Below are positions 1 through 10,301 of a stretch of DNA of 64,000 nt, piece by piece; position 1 is the stretch's first letter, and each line of letters opens with the position of its first letter. Position numbers and translations under genes: made by a program. This DNA comes from Streptomyces canus (GTDB taxonomy: Bacteria > Actinomycetota > Actinomycetes > Streptomycetales > Streptomycetaceae): positions 2,976,001-3,040,000 of the forward strand of contig NZ_JAUSWW010000001.1 in assembly GCF_030815415.1 (NCBI RefSeq), written 5' to 3'. Under the pieces are notes generated by a model, which had not been told where the DNA came from, ran no database searches, and was given only the letters and a program-made list of their open reading frames with translations.

Positions 1-831
1 GCCCCTGCCCCACCCCAGCGCCCGTACGACGTCGGACACGCGCGTATAGACGCCTGGGCTGCCCGGGCGACCGCAGCCGCTCCCCCAGGACACGAGCCCG
101 ACCAACTTCCCCTGGGCGACCAGCGGCCCGCCGCTGTCCCCCTGACAGGCGTCGCCACCGCCCTCCGCCTCCCCGGCGCACAGCATCGCGCCGGAGGCAT
201 AGGTGCCGTCGTCGCCGCCCGGGTAGGCCCGCTCACAGAGAGCGTCGGCCAGCACATGCACGTGTGCCGCCCGCAGACTGCGCGCGTAGTCACCACCCCC
301 CGTGGCGTCACCCCAGCCGTAGACGACGGCAGCCGTCCCCGGCTCGTACGCCGCGTCACCGGCGGACGCCATCGTGACGACGGAACTGCCCGCCAGGGGC
401 TCGGCGAGTCTGAGGACCGCGAAGTCTCCGGCGTTGGTGCTCGTGTCGTATCCGGGGTTCACCCAGGTGTCGCGGACGGGGATCTCCTGCCCCTGGTCCG
501 AGAGCAGGTCCGTGCGGCCTGCGATGACCTTGAGATCGCGCACCCGGTTCGGCGGCGCCCCCAGCACGTCCGCACCCATACAGTGCGCCGCGGTGAGCAC
601 GACGGTCCGGCTGACGGCCACACCACCGCAGTACTGTCCCGCGCGAGTACCTCCGAAGCGGTCACGGCTGGAGAGTGCCACGTTCCACGGCCCTTCGGAG
701 ATGTCGACGGGAAACCCGCCGACGACGACGCTGCCGGCGGCCACGGGGGCGGCGGACACCAGCGGTATGACACCCGCCACGACCGCCAGCACCAGCGACC
801 CGTTCAGTGCCCGGACAAAGGGACGACGCAT
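1..831 (-). CDS. secreted trypsin-like serine protease (S1 family), C-terminus beyond the window
   Basis: The reverse frame starts at ATG 831 behind an AGGAG ribosome site and stays open to base 1, so the C-terminal end lies outside the window. The 277 visible residues begin with Arg-Arg and a hydrophobic stretch (residues about 8-32), a typical signal peptide, so the protein should be exported. The S1 catalytic triad is visible: His83 in TAAHC, Asp136 in GDFAVL and Ser233 in GDSGGP. Asp227, six residues before the serine, is the usual S1-pocket residue for trypsin-like cleavage after Lys or Arg. Paired cysteines (68/84, 199/218/229) fit the family disulphides. The mature N-terminus probably begins near VVGG (36-39). 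The substrate is unknown. The gene lies downstream of hrdB and is separated from it by a terminator hairpin. Confidence 0.93.
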   Translation of the reverse strand, partial: MRRPFVRALNGSLVLAVVAGVIPLVSAAPVAAGSVVVGGFPVDISEGPWNVALSSRDRFGGTRAGQYCGGVAVSRTVVLTAAHCMGADVLGAPPNRVRDLKVIAGRTDLLSDQGQEIPVRDTWVNPGYDTSTNAGDFAVLRLAEPLAGSSVVTMASAGDAAYEPGTAAVVYGWGDATGGGDYARSLRAAHVHVLADALCERAYPGGDDGTYASGAMLCAGEAEGGGDACQGDSGGPLVAQGKLVGLVSWGSGCGRPGSPGVYTRVSDVVRALGWGRG

Positions 832-907
832 GCACGCTCCTCACTCAGGGGTGGTCATGGGACACCCAGAGTGATCCACGTCGGCGCCACGCGCACCCGC
901 TCAGCAC

Positions 908-942
908 GAAGGCCCGGCTCCCACCAGGAGAACCGGGCCTTC
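908..942 (-). terminator. terminator hairpin after hrdB
   Basis: A perfect 10-bp stem, GAAGGCCCGG (908-917) with CCGGGCCTTC (933-942), starts about 20 bases after the hrdB stop. The loop can add three more pairs (CTC/GAG). There is no T-tract, as is usual in Streptomyces. It separates hrdB from the protease gene. Confidence 0.8.
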
Positions 943-961
943 GACGTCGTACGACCGCGAC

Positions 962-2497
<1,536 letters not shown>

Positions 2498-2661
2498 GAA
2501 CAACCTCTCGGAACGTTGGAAAACGGCTTCCGGCCCCGTCCGGGATGGACAGGAACCGACCACCGGCCGTGGGGATGGGCCGACGGTGCGGGCGGGGGCC
2601 GGGAAGATGCACAGCGCCTTTGACGGCGTCCGTATTCCCTCCGCGGCTGTCACCTCTTAGG

Positions 2662-2689
2662 TCATCGCGTTGTTTCCACAAGCGTTACG
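2662..2689 (-). promoter_or_regulatory. hrdB promoter, sigma-ShbA type
   Basis: On the reverse strand the sequence reads CGTAAC (2689-2684), 16 bases, then CGATGA (2667-2662). That is identical to the CGTAAC-N16-CGATGA consensus I recall for the ECF factor ShbA, which drives hrdB in S. griseus. Transcription should begin near 2655, leaving an untranslated leader of about 155 bases before GTG 2497. A sigma-70-like TTGTGG lies inside the spacer but lacks a good -10 partner. The rest of the 418-base gap between whiH and hrdB holds the whiH terminator and nothing else I recognise. Confidence 0.8.
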
Positions 2690-2796
2690 CCCAATCTGCG
2701 TGGCCCGAGTCACACCCCGTAAGCGTTCAAAAACGGTCAGACACGGACAGAGGTGGTCACCAGCGAGCCCTTCAGAGGAAAAACTGCCCTGTCACA

Positions 2797-2842
2797 CCGT
2801 CGGACCCCGCAGGATTCCGAAGGATCCTGCGGGGTCCGACGG
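2797..2842 (-). terminator. strong terminator hairpin after whiH
   Basis: A perfect 19-bp stem (2797-2815 with 2824-2842) and an 8-base loop lie 74 bases past the whiH stop. It should insulate the hrdB promoter, which starts about 120 bases further on, from whiH read-through. Confidence 0.85.
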
Positions 2843-2915
2843 GGGGACGGTTCACCGGCCGAACGATGCCCAGGAGGGGGAGGCACCCTCCGGCCGTACC
2901 GCCCGCGGTGCGTGG

Positions 2916-3800
2916 TCAGTGCTCGCGCGGCGCCGGCACCACGCGCTCGACCTCGGGATGAATGGTGAGCAGTTGCCGTACGGCCGCCTCGGCCGCCGTC
3001 CCGTCGCCAGTGGCGAGGCCGTCGACGATCCTGCCGTGCTGCACCAGCGACGCCTCATTGGGCCGCTCACATCCTGTGAGCGGACCGCCGGAGACCTGAA
3101 GGGCCGCCGAGACGATTCCCGAGAGGTGCTCCAGCATGCGGTTGCCCGCGACCTGGATGAGCAAGGAGTGGAACTCGGCGTCCGCGCGGGAGAAGGTGAG
3201 CGCGTCACCCTGCGCCATGGCATGGCCCATGATCTCGACCATATCGGAGAGCCGCTGCTGGACATCGTCGCGTCCATGCCCGGCGGCGAGGCGCGCGGCG
3301 AGCGGTTCGATCGTCCAGCGCAGCTCGCTCAGCTCGCGGCGCTGGTCGTCACGCTGCGGCCCGAAGGCCCGCCACTCGATGATGTCCGGGTCGAGCAGGT
3401 TCCAGTCGCTGACGGGGCGCACGCGCGTGCCGACGTTCGGACGGGCACTGACCAGGCCCTTGGCCTCCAGGACACGGAGGGACTCACGGACGACGGTGCG
3501 GGAGACCTCGAAACGCTGGCCGATCTCCTCGGGCACCAGCGGGCGGTCGGCGCCCAGGTCGCCCGAGACGATCATCTGGCCCAGCTGCTGGACGAGTTGG
3601 CCGTGCAGTCCGCGTCCACGGCTGCCCGCGGAGCGTCGGCCCACGCGCCCCAGCTCGGGGTCCGCGGCGTCCCAGGCGGACATCCCACGGTCGGCGGCGG
3701 GCGCCTCGGCATAGGGGTAGCGGTCGAGTCCGCCCGGGCCGGCGAGGCCGGAGTCTGCGGAGCGGGCGGCGGTCATCATGGTGTGCGCAAGGGTACTCAC
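2916..3800 (-). CDS. whiH: GntR/FadR-family sporulation regulator WhiH
   Basis: The 294-residue protein has a winged-helix GntR domain (about 62-135; FEVSRTVVRESLRVLEAKGLV) and a C-terminal all-helical FCD ligand domain with metal-site-like residues (EFHSLL, HGRIVDGL). Its place next to hrdB and its sequence identify it as WhiH, a regulator of sporulation septation in aerial hyphae whose own transcription depends on sigma-WhiG. The start is GTG 3800. There is no Shine-Dalgarno sequence, but a sigma-WhiG-like -10 element ends 7 bases upstream, so the mRNA is probably leaderless. A later ATG at codon 8 is possible but also lacks a ribosome site. What ligand the FCD pocket binds cannot be told from the sequence. 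Confidence 0.93.
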   Translation of the reverse strand: MSTLAHTMMTAARSADSGLAGPGGLDRYPYAEAPAADRGMSAWDAADPELGRVGRRSAGSRGRGLHGQLVQQLGQMIVSGDLGADRPLVPEEIGQRFEVSRTVVRESLRVLEAKGLVSARPNVGTRVRPVSDWNLLDPDIIEWRAFGPQRDDQRRELSELRWTIEPLAARLAAGHGRDDVQQRLSDMVEIMGHAMAQGDALTFSRADAEFHSLLIQVAGNRMLEHLSGIVSAALQVSGGPLTGCERPNEASLVQHGRIVDGLATGDGTAAEAAVRQLLTIHPEVERVVPAPREH

Positions 3801-3807
3801 GGATCAT

Positions 3808-3835
3808 TTGTCGGCGCTGGCCTCAACTGCCTTGA
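3808..3835 (-). promoter_or_regulatory. sigma-WhiG-type promoter of whiH
   Basis: Reverse strand: TCAA (3835-3832), a 16-base spacer, then GCCGACAA (3815-3808). This resembles the flagellar-type consensus TAAA-N15-GCCGATAA used by sigma-WhiG. The -10 element ends 7 bases before GTG 3800, so the start point should be at or next to the start codon. Confidence 0.75.
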
Positions 3836-3962
3836 GGTCTTTGGTGAAAAGCACACGAAAGGGTGATCGCTCACCCCGTCGCAATTGACGCCTTATCGGA
3901 AAGAAATGGGCTTTCCACGGGGAGTTGTGCGCAGAGCAGGACCGGGCAGGCACGGGCGGTCG

Positions 3963-6191
3963 TCATCGGACCCTGCTTCGCAGGGTCGTGAGCACATATG
4001 CGCAGAGCAGGGCCATCAACGACAACGTCAGCGCACCACCCACGGGTTGGGCGATCATGCGCGCCGCGGCGGAAAGATAGCGCTCTCCACCGAAGGGCCA
4101 CTGCAGCAGGAGCCCCTCGCGCAGCCGCAGCGGAAAGCCGGCCGCCGTCCGCACAGCCGGTCCCTCCAAGGCTTTTTGTACGAGGGGTACGACCAGGACG
4201 GGTACCGCGACCACCACCGCCAGCCCGGCCGTGGTGGAGCGGAAGATCCCGGCGGCCAGCACGCCGGCCCAGGCGCACCCGATCACGAGCCCGAACCAAC
4301 TCGCGCTCAGCGGCAGCCAGTCGGCGGGAACCTGCGCGAGCTCTCGTCCGTAGAGGAGGTAGAGCACTTCGGCGTCGCAGCCCACCGTGAGAAAGGCCAG
4401 CAACAGCGCGGTGGCACCGGAGACGACGAGTTTGGCCGCGAGCAGCCCCAGGCGGCGGGGCACGGTGCCGCGGTCCGCCGCCAGTGCGGGGTGGCGGAAC
4501 TCGTCGCCGAAGGCGAACGCCCCGAGCAGCCCCGCGCCCAGAGCAGCGGGCGGCAACGGCAGCTCCTGCGGCCATGCGACCAGCAGGCGGTGCTGCGGGG
4601 TATGGCCGACACGGGCGAGGAGTGCGGCGGTCAGGGCGGAGACGACGAGTACGGCAGCCCCGGTGAGGAACCCGGTCCCGACACCGGTGGCCCGGCGCAA
4701 CTCGTACCGCAGCGGGCGGAGCGGGCTGGGAGCGGGGCGGACGGAGATGGGGGGCGGGAGTTCGGAGAGGGCGGTGAGGGTGGCGACTCCGGCAGCAGGT
4801 CGGGGTCGCGTGGGGGGCTGAGGCGAGGCGCCCTTCGCCGGGTGGGGTGCGGCACCGGCGGAGGGTGGCCGGGTGGTCGCGCTGTTGGCCGAGGTATGCG
4901 CGGAGGTCGCTGGTCGGTCACGGACGTCGGCCGCCCCTGCACCGTCGGCTTCGTGTGCTCCTGAGCGATCGGCCTCGGCGACCAGCTGTGTCTCGCCAAC
5001 TTCCCCCTGGTCGGCCTGACCGTCCTGCGCGAGCGGCGACGGCACCTCCCGCGATCCACCCGGATCGAGGTGGCCTTCGTGAGCGACAGGCGACGACGGC
5101 CGGTCGGCTCCGTCCAGGGCTTCGGGACGGAAGGCGGCCGCGTCCGATCCCGGCTCGTCGCCAGACGGCTTCGGCTGGGCTTCCGCTGTTCCGGGCGCAG
5201 CGGCGGCGGCCGGACCGTGTGCGGCGGTGTCGGGCTCCCGGATCGCGTCGAGCCGGTGCCCGTTCTGGGTGGCCTGCGGTACGTCCGAGGGGGCCTCTCC
5301 CGCTCCGGGACCCATGTCGCCGATCTCGTCCGCGAGTTGGTGCACGAGGATGCCGTGGCGGTACGCGGTCTCGCCCACGTCGGCGCAGGTGCTGCCGTAC
5401 ACGGAGAGGCGGCTGCCGCCCTCGCGTACGACCTCGACGGAGCGCTGTGTCGTGCGGGCCTCCTTGGTGAGCAGGGTCGCGAGGCGGGCGGCGTGCGGGG
5501 TCCGGACGGCGACTCGGGGGCGCAGTCGGGTGCGGGAGAAGTCGGCGGCCTCCTGGTCGGCGACGAGTCGGCCCTCCTCGAGCGTGACGATCCGGTCTGC
5601 GGTGCGGGCGGCCTCCTTGGGGTCGGTCGCGGTGATCAGGACCGTGCCGCCCTGGTGCGCGTGGGCGCGCAGCATGCCGTACAGCCAGCGGCTCTCACGG
5701 GCGGAGAGCCCGCCGACGGGATCGTCGAGGACGAGTGTGTGCGGGTCGGACAGCAGGGCGCAGGCCAGACCGAGGCGACGGTCCATTCCGCGCGAGAGGG
5801 TGCCGAGGCGTTCCTCGCGCAGGCTGACGAGACCGACGACCTCGAGCACTTCGTCGGCGCGACGCACCGGGACGCCCGCGGCGGCGCACAGCATGCGCAG
5901 ATGGCTGCGGACCGTGCGGGCGGGGTGCCCCGGCACATCGCCGAGGAGCACGCCGACCTCGCGTGACGGATGGGCGATCCGGCGCAGGGGGCGTCCTCTG
6001 AAGTAGGTGACCCCGCGGCCTTGTTGGAGTTCGAGCATGAGTCTGAGCGCTGTCGTCTTGCCCGCCCCCGGAGCGCCGAGCAGCGCGGTGACGCGGCCCG
6101 CGCGTGCCTCGAAGGAGACGTCGTCGACGGCGGGCGGAAGCTCCTTGCGGGGGTTGCTGGTCAGTCCGAAGGCCTGGATCACTCGTAGCAA
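3963..6191 (-). CDS. ABC transporter, ATPase fused to a membrane domain
   Basis: One 742-residue chain carries both halves of an ABC exporter. Residues 1-230 are the ATPase: Walker A GAPGAGKTT (39-47), signature LSRGM (132-136) in place of LSGGQ, Walker B TLVLDD (152-157) and a switch-like TATD. The residue after the Walker B aspartate is Asp157, where the catalytic glutamate normally sits. Residues about 290-490 are a Pro/Ala/acidic linker of low complexity. From about 500 there are some six hydrophobic segments typical of an ABC-2-type permease. The fusion, the long linker and the Asp substitution are unusual. No substrate can be inferred. It lies between whiH and the Nudix gene, with a 162-base gap to whiH that holds the whiH promoter. 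Confidence 0.85.
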   Translation of the reverse strand: MLRVIQAFGLTSNPRKELPPAVDDVSFEARAGRVTALLGAPGAGKTTALRLMLELQQGRGVTYFRGRPLRRIAHPSREVGVLLGDVPGHPARTVRSHLRMLCAAAGVPVRRADEVLEVVGLVSLREERLGTLSRGMDRRLGLACALLSDPHTLVLDDPVGGLSARESRWLYGMLRAHAHQGGTVLITATDPKEAARTADRIVTLEEGRLVADQEAADFSRTRLRPRVAVRTPHAARLATLLTKEARTTQRSVEVVREGGSRLSVYGSTCADVGETAYRHGILVHQLADEIGDMGPGAGEAPSDVPQATQNGHRLDAIREPDTAAHGPAAAAAPGTAEAQPKPSGDEPGSDAAAFRPEALDGADRPSSPVAHEGHLDPGGSREVPSPLAQDGQADQGEVGETQLVAEADRSGAHEADGAGAADVRDRPATSAHTSANSATTRPPSAGAAPHPAKGASPQPPTRPRPAAGVATLTALSELPPPISVRPAPSPLRPLRYELRRATGVGTGFLTGAAVLVVSALTAALLARVGHTPQHRLLVAWPQELPLPPAALGAGLLGAFAFGDEFRHPALAADRGTVPRRLGLLAAKLVVSGATALLLAFLTVGCDAEVLYLLYGRELAQVPADWLPLSASWFGLVIGCAWAGVLAAGIFRSTTAGLAVVVAVPVLVVPLVQKALEGPAVRTAAGFPLRLREGLLLQWPFGGERYLSAAARMIAQPVGGALTLSLMALLCAYVLTTLRSRVR

Positions 6192-6355
6192 GATAGCGCG
6201 CTATGTCCGGTTTTGCGGGCACCGCAAGGCTCGCTCCGCGAGCAGAGATTCAGCCCGGTCGGACCCGTGTTCAGTGGCTGCGGGCGAGGCCGACCGGCCT
6301 GGACCGCGGCGGTGGAGTCACATCTCGCGGCGTCGGCAAGGAGATTGAGCGGTCG

Positions 6356-7114
6356 TCACACTTCGGGGCGCAGCATCGGCGGGTTGAGCAGGGTGGCGCC
6401 ACCGGCCCGGAAGAGCTGGGCGGGGCGTCCGCCCTGCCGGGTGGTGGTGCCGCCGGTGGGGACGAGGAAGCCCGGTGTACCCGTCACCTTGCGGTGGAAG
6501 TTGCGTGGGTCCAGCGCCACTCCCCACACCGCTTCGTAGACGCGGCGCAGCTCTCCGACGGTGAACTCGGTGGGGCAGAACGCCGTCGCCAGCGACGAGT
6601 ACTCGATCTTGGAACGGGCGCGCTCCACGCCGTCGGCCAGGATCTGGGCATGATCGAAGGCGAGCGGCGCGACGGGTTCGCCGTCCCGCCCGTAACCGCC
6701 CCGTTGCAGCAACTCCTCGACCGGCGCCCAGCGGGCGTTGCTGGCATCGCCGCCCGCGCGGGGCGCGGGGAGGTCGGGGGCGAGCGCGAGGTGGGCGACG
6801 CTGACCACCCGCATCCGGGGGTCCCGCTTGGGGTCGCCGTACGTCGCGAGCTGCTCCAGGTGGGCGCCGTTGTCCTGCACGGGAACGGCCGGCTCGTGGG
6901 CACGCAGCCCGGTCTCCTCGGCCAGCTCGCGGGCCGCGGCCTGCGACAGATCCTCATCGGCCCGTACGAAACCGCCCGGCAGCGCCCAGCGTCCCTGGAA
7001 CGGCGGCTCGCCCCTGCGCACCGCCAGCGCGCACAGAGCATGGCGGCGCACGGTCAGCACGACCAAGTCCACGGTGACGGCGAAGGGCGGAAAGGCTGAC
7101 GGGTCGTAGGGCAT
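6356..7114 (-). CDS. Nudix-domain protein with C-terminal winged helix (NrtR-like)
   Basis: Read from ATG 7114, the 252-residue protein has a Nudix fold with the signature GGFVRADEDLSQAAARELAEETG (split here: GGFVRADED, then AARELAEETG). The C-terminal part (FTVGELRRVYEAVWG, NFHRKVTGTPGFL) resembles the winged helix of NrtR-type regulators, which bind ADP-ribose-like ligands and repress NAD-related genes. It could therefore be a hydrolase, a repressor or both. The Nudix glutamates (REL, EE) are all present, so hydrolysis is not excluded. A start further upstream (to 7231) is open but would read through the promoter. This start follows TATGAT by exactly six bases, which implies leaderless translation. 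Confidence 0.85.
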   Translation of the reverse strand: MPYDPSAFPPFAVTVDLVVLTVRRHALCALAVRRGEPPFQGRWALPGGFVRADEDLSQAAARELAEETGLRAHEPAVPVQDNGAHLEQLATYGDPKRDPRMRVVSVAHLALAPDLPAPRAGGDASNARWAPVEELLQRGGYGRDGEPVAPLAFDHAQILADGVERARSKIEYSSLATAFCPTEFTVGELRRVYEAVWGVALDPRNFHRKVTGTPGFLVPTGGTTTRQGGRPAQLFRAGGATLLNPPMLRPEV

Positions 7115-7120
7115 GCGGCG

Positions 7121-7147
7121 ATCATAGTCGTCTGCCTGACGATAAAC
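7121..7147 (-). promoter_or_regulatory. Nudix-gene promoter with overlapping inverted repeat
   Basis: Reverse strand: the -10 box TATGAT (7126-7121) is six bases from ATG 7114, with a weak -35 TGTTTA 16 bases upstream of it. An imperfect inverted repeat, TAGTCGTC (7125-7132) and GACGATAA (7138-7145) with a 5-base spacer, overlaps the -10 and the spacer. This would suit autorepression by the winged-helix domain. Confidence 0.55.
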
Positions 7148-7242
7148 ACTCTCTTCGTGGGCCGCATCGATGACTGGTCCACTGCGACTCGAGCGGGTTC
7201 CACCGTCCTCCCTGCCGTCGTGCGGCGACACGTCCTACGAGG

Positions 7243-9882
7243 TCACACTCCCAGTTGCAGCCCGTCGGCCGCCTCCTCGACCATGGCGAGGCCCAGACGC
7301 CCGACCCGTACCGAGAACGGGGCACCCGCGATCCGCAGTCCGGTCAGAACGATCTCACCCAGGGGTGCGCTGCGCACCGGGCGCAGGGTGACGGTCCCCG
7401 CGGGGGCGTCGGGGCGGATGCCCGCGAGCGTGGTCAGCAGCAGCACGCCCGCTGCCGCCGCCGTGGCCGCGGGCCGGCACGCCGCCGGATGCGGGACGGG
7501 GGCGCTCCCGTCGGTGCGCTGCTCCCCCGCGTACATCTCCGGCAGCCGGTGGCCGAAGGCTTCGGCCGCCGCCAGTGTGCCCCGCAGCAGAGAGGCCGCC
7601 TCCTTCTCGTAGCCGGCGGCGGCGAGTCCGGCGACGGCTACGGCCGTCTCGTGGGTGCGCACGGCGCCCCCGCGATGGCCGAACGGGTTGTACCCCGCCT
7701 CTTTGGCACCCAGACCGCGCAACCCCCAGCCCGAGTCCATGGCGGGGCCGCCGAGCAGCCGGGCCAGCTGTTCGGTCTGCACCTTGGCGAGCAGCCCGGA
7801 CGCCCGCTCACCCCCGCCCAGCAGACCCGTGTCGAGAAGGTGGACGGCTGCCGCGCCCAGGTGTGGCACGAGCCGGCCGTCCGGAGCGCGGGCTGCCGCG
7901 GGCCGGCCACCGCCCAGGTCGTCGATCCAGAACTCCTCCCGGAACGCGGCCCGCAGTTCCTGGGCCCATTGCCGCAGCCCGGCACCGCCCGGTCTGCCGC
8001 AGGCGTCCAGCAGATCGGCGCCGAGCAGTGCGGCGCGATGGGCATGAGCCTGTGTCTCGCAGCGGACCGGTCCGGCGGGCTGCGGGTCGCGCAGGTAGGG
8101 GGTGTCGCCCACGGTGGTCCGCAGCCAGGTCAGGCAGCGTTCGGCCGTGGGCAGCAGTTCTTCCGTGTCGGGATCGGGAAGGCCCCAGCGGCGTGCTTCC
8201 GCGAGGAGCACGGGGAAGAGCAGCGTGGCTTCCGTGCCGGTGCAGCTCGGCGGGAGATGGGTGCCCGCGTCGCGTCTGGGCCCGGGGATCATGCCGGACT
8301 GATCTCCCGGGCCCCGGAGTTGGGTGCGGGCAAGGGTGCGCAGGGTGCCTGCGACCAGCCGGGTACCGAGTGGCAGGAGCATTCGGGCGGCGGCGAGCGC
8401 CTCGGCCGGGGCCAGGCCACAGCGCCAGGGGGCTCCGGCTGCCAGGTGTGTGTCGGTGGGATGTGCGGGGTCCCGCAGGAGCAGCGCCTGGAGGTCCTCG
8501 ATGCTCGTCCGGAGCAGTTCCCGGACTCGGGGATCGTCGCCCGCTGCCCGCGCGGGAGCGAGAGGACTCGTGGCCGCCCGGCCCACGGCCCGCACGGGCC
8601 CCGTACCGTCCGGACGGACCCGCAGCTCCACGCTCGTACTGCCTCCCGGGGGCAGGACGAACTCCCAGCGCAGCAACCCGGCCGAGGCCAGCGCGTCGAC
8701 GGGCTGCGGGTCCGCCGTGATCGACGAGTTGCCGACGGGAGAGGACCAGCGCAGACCGGAGTCGTGGACGCTCGCGGGCAGTTCGGGCCCGGGTGCGCCG
8801 CTCGCGATCGCCCCCAGGTCGGCCAGGTCCGTCCCGAGGGCCACCTCGACCGGTAGCCGCAGCGGGCGCGGGGCCGCGCTGTACAGGGTGATCCGCTCCG
8901 TGCCGTCCGCGTGCCGGACGCGCTCGACGACGACATCCGGGTCCGGTCCCGTGTGCGCGGAGGTCCGAACGGTTCCCAGGAAACGGGCGCTGTCGGCCGT
9001 GGTCATGCGCGACTGGACCGCGACGGGTTCGCGTCCGGCCACTCGGACCTGGCAGCGGGACAGCACGCGTCGACCGGCCCGGTAGAACCCCTCCAGCCCC
9101 CGCCCGGTCAACTGCCCCTGTTCCGTGGAGATCGCAAGGCCCGGGAGAGCGACGCAGATGAGGGCGGTGTGGGTGGACGGCAGGTCGACGGGGCGGCGGG
9201 GTGGCGGAAGAGGGCTGCCACGACCAGGTGAAGCCGGCGGGCGACCTGTCTGGCCGGTGGGCTGAGGTGGTGCCGAGCGGTGGCCCGTGGGAGGCGGAGA
9301 GGCAGGCCTTTCGGCGGCCGACGGACCTGGGTGGTGTGGCCGACCTGCCGATCGGGCAGAGGGCGAGCCGGACAGAACGGCCGGGTCCTCCTCGCCCCGG
9401 CCGGGCGGGCCCAGCGCCCTCCCCCGGCTGGGGCGATCGGCCGGCTCGGCCTCCCACGACGGGCGTGAGACCGAGGGCGTCACAGGACCGGGACGGCCAT
9501 CAGGGGTCGCCTCCCACGAGGGCACCGAGGCCGGAGGCATCGCAGAACCAGGGTGACCGTCGGGGTGCGCCTGCGATGAGTGGAGTGGACCCGGTGCGGT
9601 CACCGGACCAGGGGGCGCGACTCGGCCCGTCGGCCAGGCGGAATACACCCCTTCCTCGGGCCGCGCGGGCGCGTATCGGACCTGGCCGGGGGAGACAGCG
9701 GGGCCACTCGGACCCTCCGGCGCGTGGCGGTCGGCGCCGGCCGGGTGCCGTGGCAGGCCGGTCTGCGGCCCTGGTCCGCCTGCGGCGGAGAGGTCGTCGT
9801 CGGTGGCGGCGGGCGGAGTCGGCTGATACATGGGCGGCTTCTTCTGCGCTCTGTGCGCCTCGGGCGTGATCGGCGTCGGCAT
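7243..9882 (-). CDS. glycogen-debranching-enzyme-like protein (amylo-1,6-glucosidase family)
   Basis: I start at ATG 9882, with AGGA six bases upstream, giving 879 residues; the frame is open to 10305 but that part looks non-coding. Residues 1 to about 230 are a Pro/Gly/Ala-rich disordered region. Next comes a beta-rich domain resembling the bacterial N-terminal domain of glycogen debranching enzymes (TALICVALPGLAISTEQGQ, GLEGFYRAGRRVLSR). The C-terminal half looks like an (alpha/alpha)6 glycosidase barrel (GMIPGPRRDAGTHLPPSC, GLRGLGAKEAGYNP, HRGGAVRTHETAVA). The reaction may be cleavage of alpha-1,6 branches or a related glucan, but I could not identify the catalytic acids with certainty. 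The long disordered head is atypical. No other glycogen gene is near. Confidence 0.75.
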   Translation of the reverse strand: MPTPITPEAHRAQKKPPMYQPTPPAATDDDLSAAGGPGPQTGLPRHPAGADRHAPEGPSGPAVSPGQVRYAPARPEEGVYSAWPTGRVAPPGPVTAPGPLHSSQAHPDGHPGSAMPPASVPSWEATPDGRPGPVTPSVSRPSWEAEPADRPSRGRALGPPGRGEEDPAVLSGSPSARSAGRPHHPGPSAAERPASPPPTGHRSAPPQPTGQTGRPPASPGRGSPLPPPRRPVDLPSTHTALICVALPGLAISTEQGQLTGRGLEGFYRAGRRVLSRCQVRVAGREPVAVQSRMTTADSARFLGTVRTSAHTGPDPDVVVERVRHADGTERITLYSAAPRPLRLPVEVALGTDLADLGAIASGAPGPELPASVHDSGLRWSSPVGNSSITADPQPVDALASAGLLRWEFVLPPGGSTSVELRVRPDGTGPVRAVGRAATSPLAPARAAGDDPRVRELLRTSIEDLQALLLRDPAHPTDTHLAAGAPWRCGLAPAEALAAARMLLPLGTRLVAGTLRTLARTQLRGPGDQSGMIPGPRRDAGTHLPPSCTGTEATLLFPVLLAEARRWGLPDPDTEELLPTAERCLTWLRTTVGDTPYLRDPQPAGPVRCETQAHAHRAALLGADLLDACGRPGGAGLRQWAQELRAAFREEFWIDDLGGGRPAAARAPDGRLVPHLGAAAVHLLDTGLLGGGERASGLLAKVQTEQLARLLGGPAMDSGWGLRGLGAKEAGYNPFGHRGGAVRTHETAVAVAGLAAAGYEKEAASLLRGTLAAAEAFGHRLPEMYAGEQRTDGSAPVPHPAACRPAATAAAAGVLLLTTLAGIRPDAPAGTVTLRPVRSAPLGEIVLTGLRIAGAPFSVRVGRLGLAMVEEAADGLQLGV

Positions 9883-10301
9883 GGAGGTTCCTGAACGGCC
9901 TGAGCGGCACACCGGCAAGGCCCGCCCAGGCGTTCCGCCACTCAGGTGAACGGAACAGGGCTCCTCGGGGTCACGCCTGTGACCGGCCGAGCCGACCGAT
10001 TGGCGGCGGGTGTGAGGGCGGCCGTAGCGGCCAGTCACCGACGTGGGCTGCCATTCCGCAGGCCGTTCCGGTCGGCTGTCATCCCTTAGGCAGGAAGTAG
10101 GCCAACATATCTGAGGTCGGTGACCGGTCGGCCGAGGCGCTTGGACGCCGATGCGGGCTTCCATTCCGAAGGGCGGTGCTCGGGTCCGCCAAGGCCCCTG
10201 GCCGGCTGCCTGTGTGGGCGTGCGGACATACCGAGGACTCAGGTCCGGACAGCCCAAGCCTCTTGGGCAAACACATGGTCTGCCTACCAAGTCGCTCCCG
10301 C
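9883..10301. other. intergenic region upstream of the debranching-like gene
   Basis: This 419-base gap contains the short terminator after the DUF4192 gene (10252-10268) and presumably the promoter of the leftward gene. Open frames cross it on both strands, but none begins with a convincing ribosome site or looks like a protein. I see no clear sigma-70 promoter. Confidence 0.5.
10252..10268 (-). terminator. short hairpin after the DUF4192 gene
   Basis: GCCCAAG (10252-10258) and CTTGGGC (10262-10268) form a perfect 7-bp stem with a 3-base loop, 34 bases past the stop at 10302. Confidence 0.55.
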
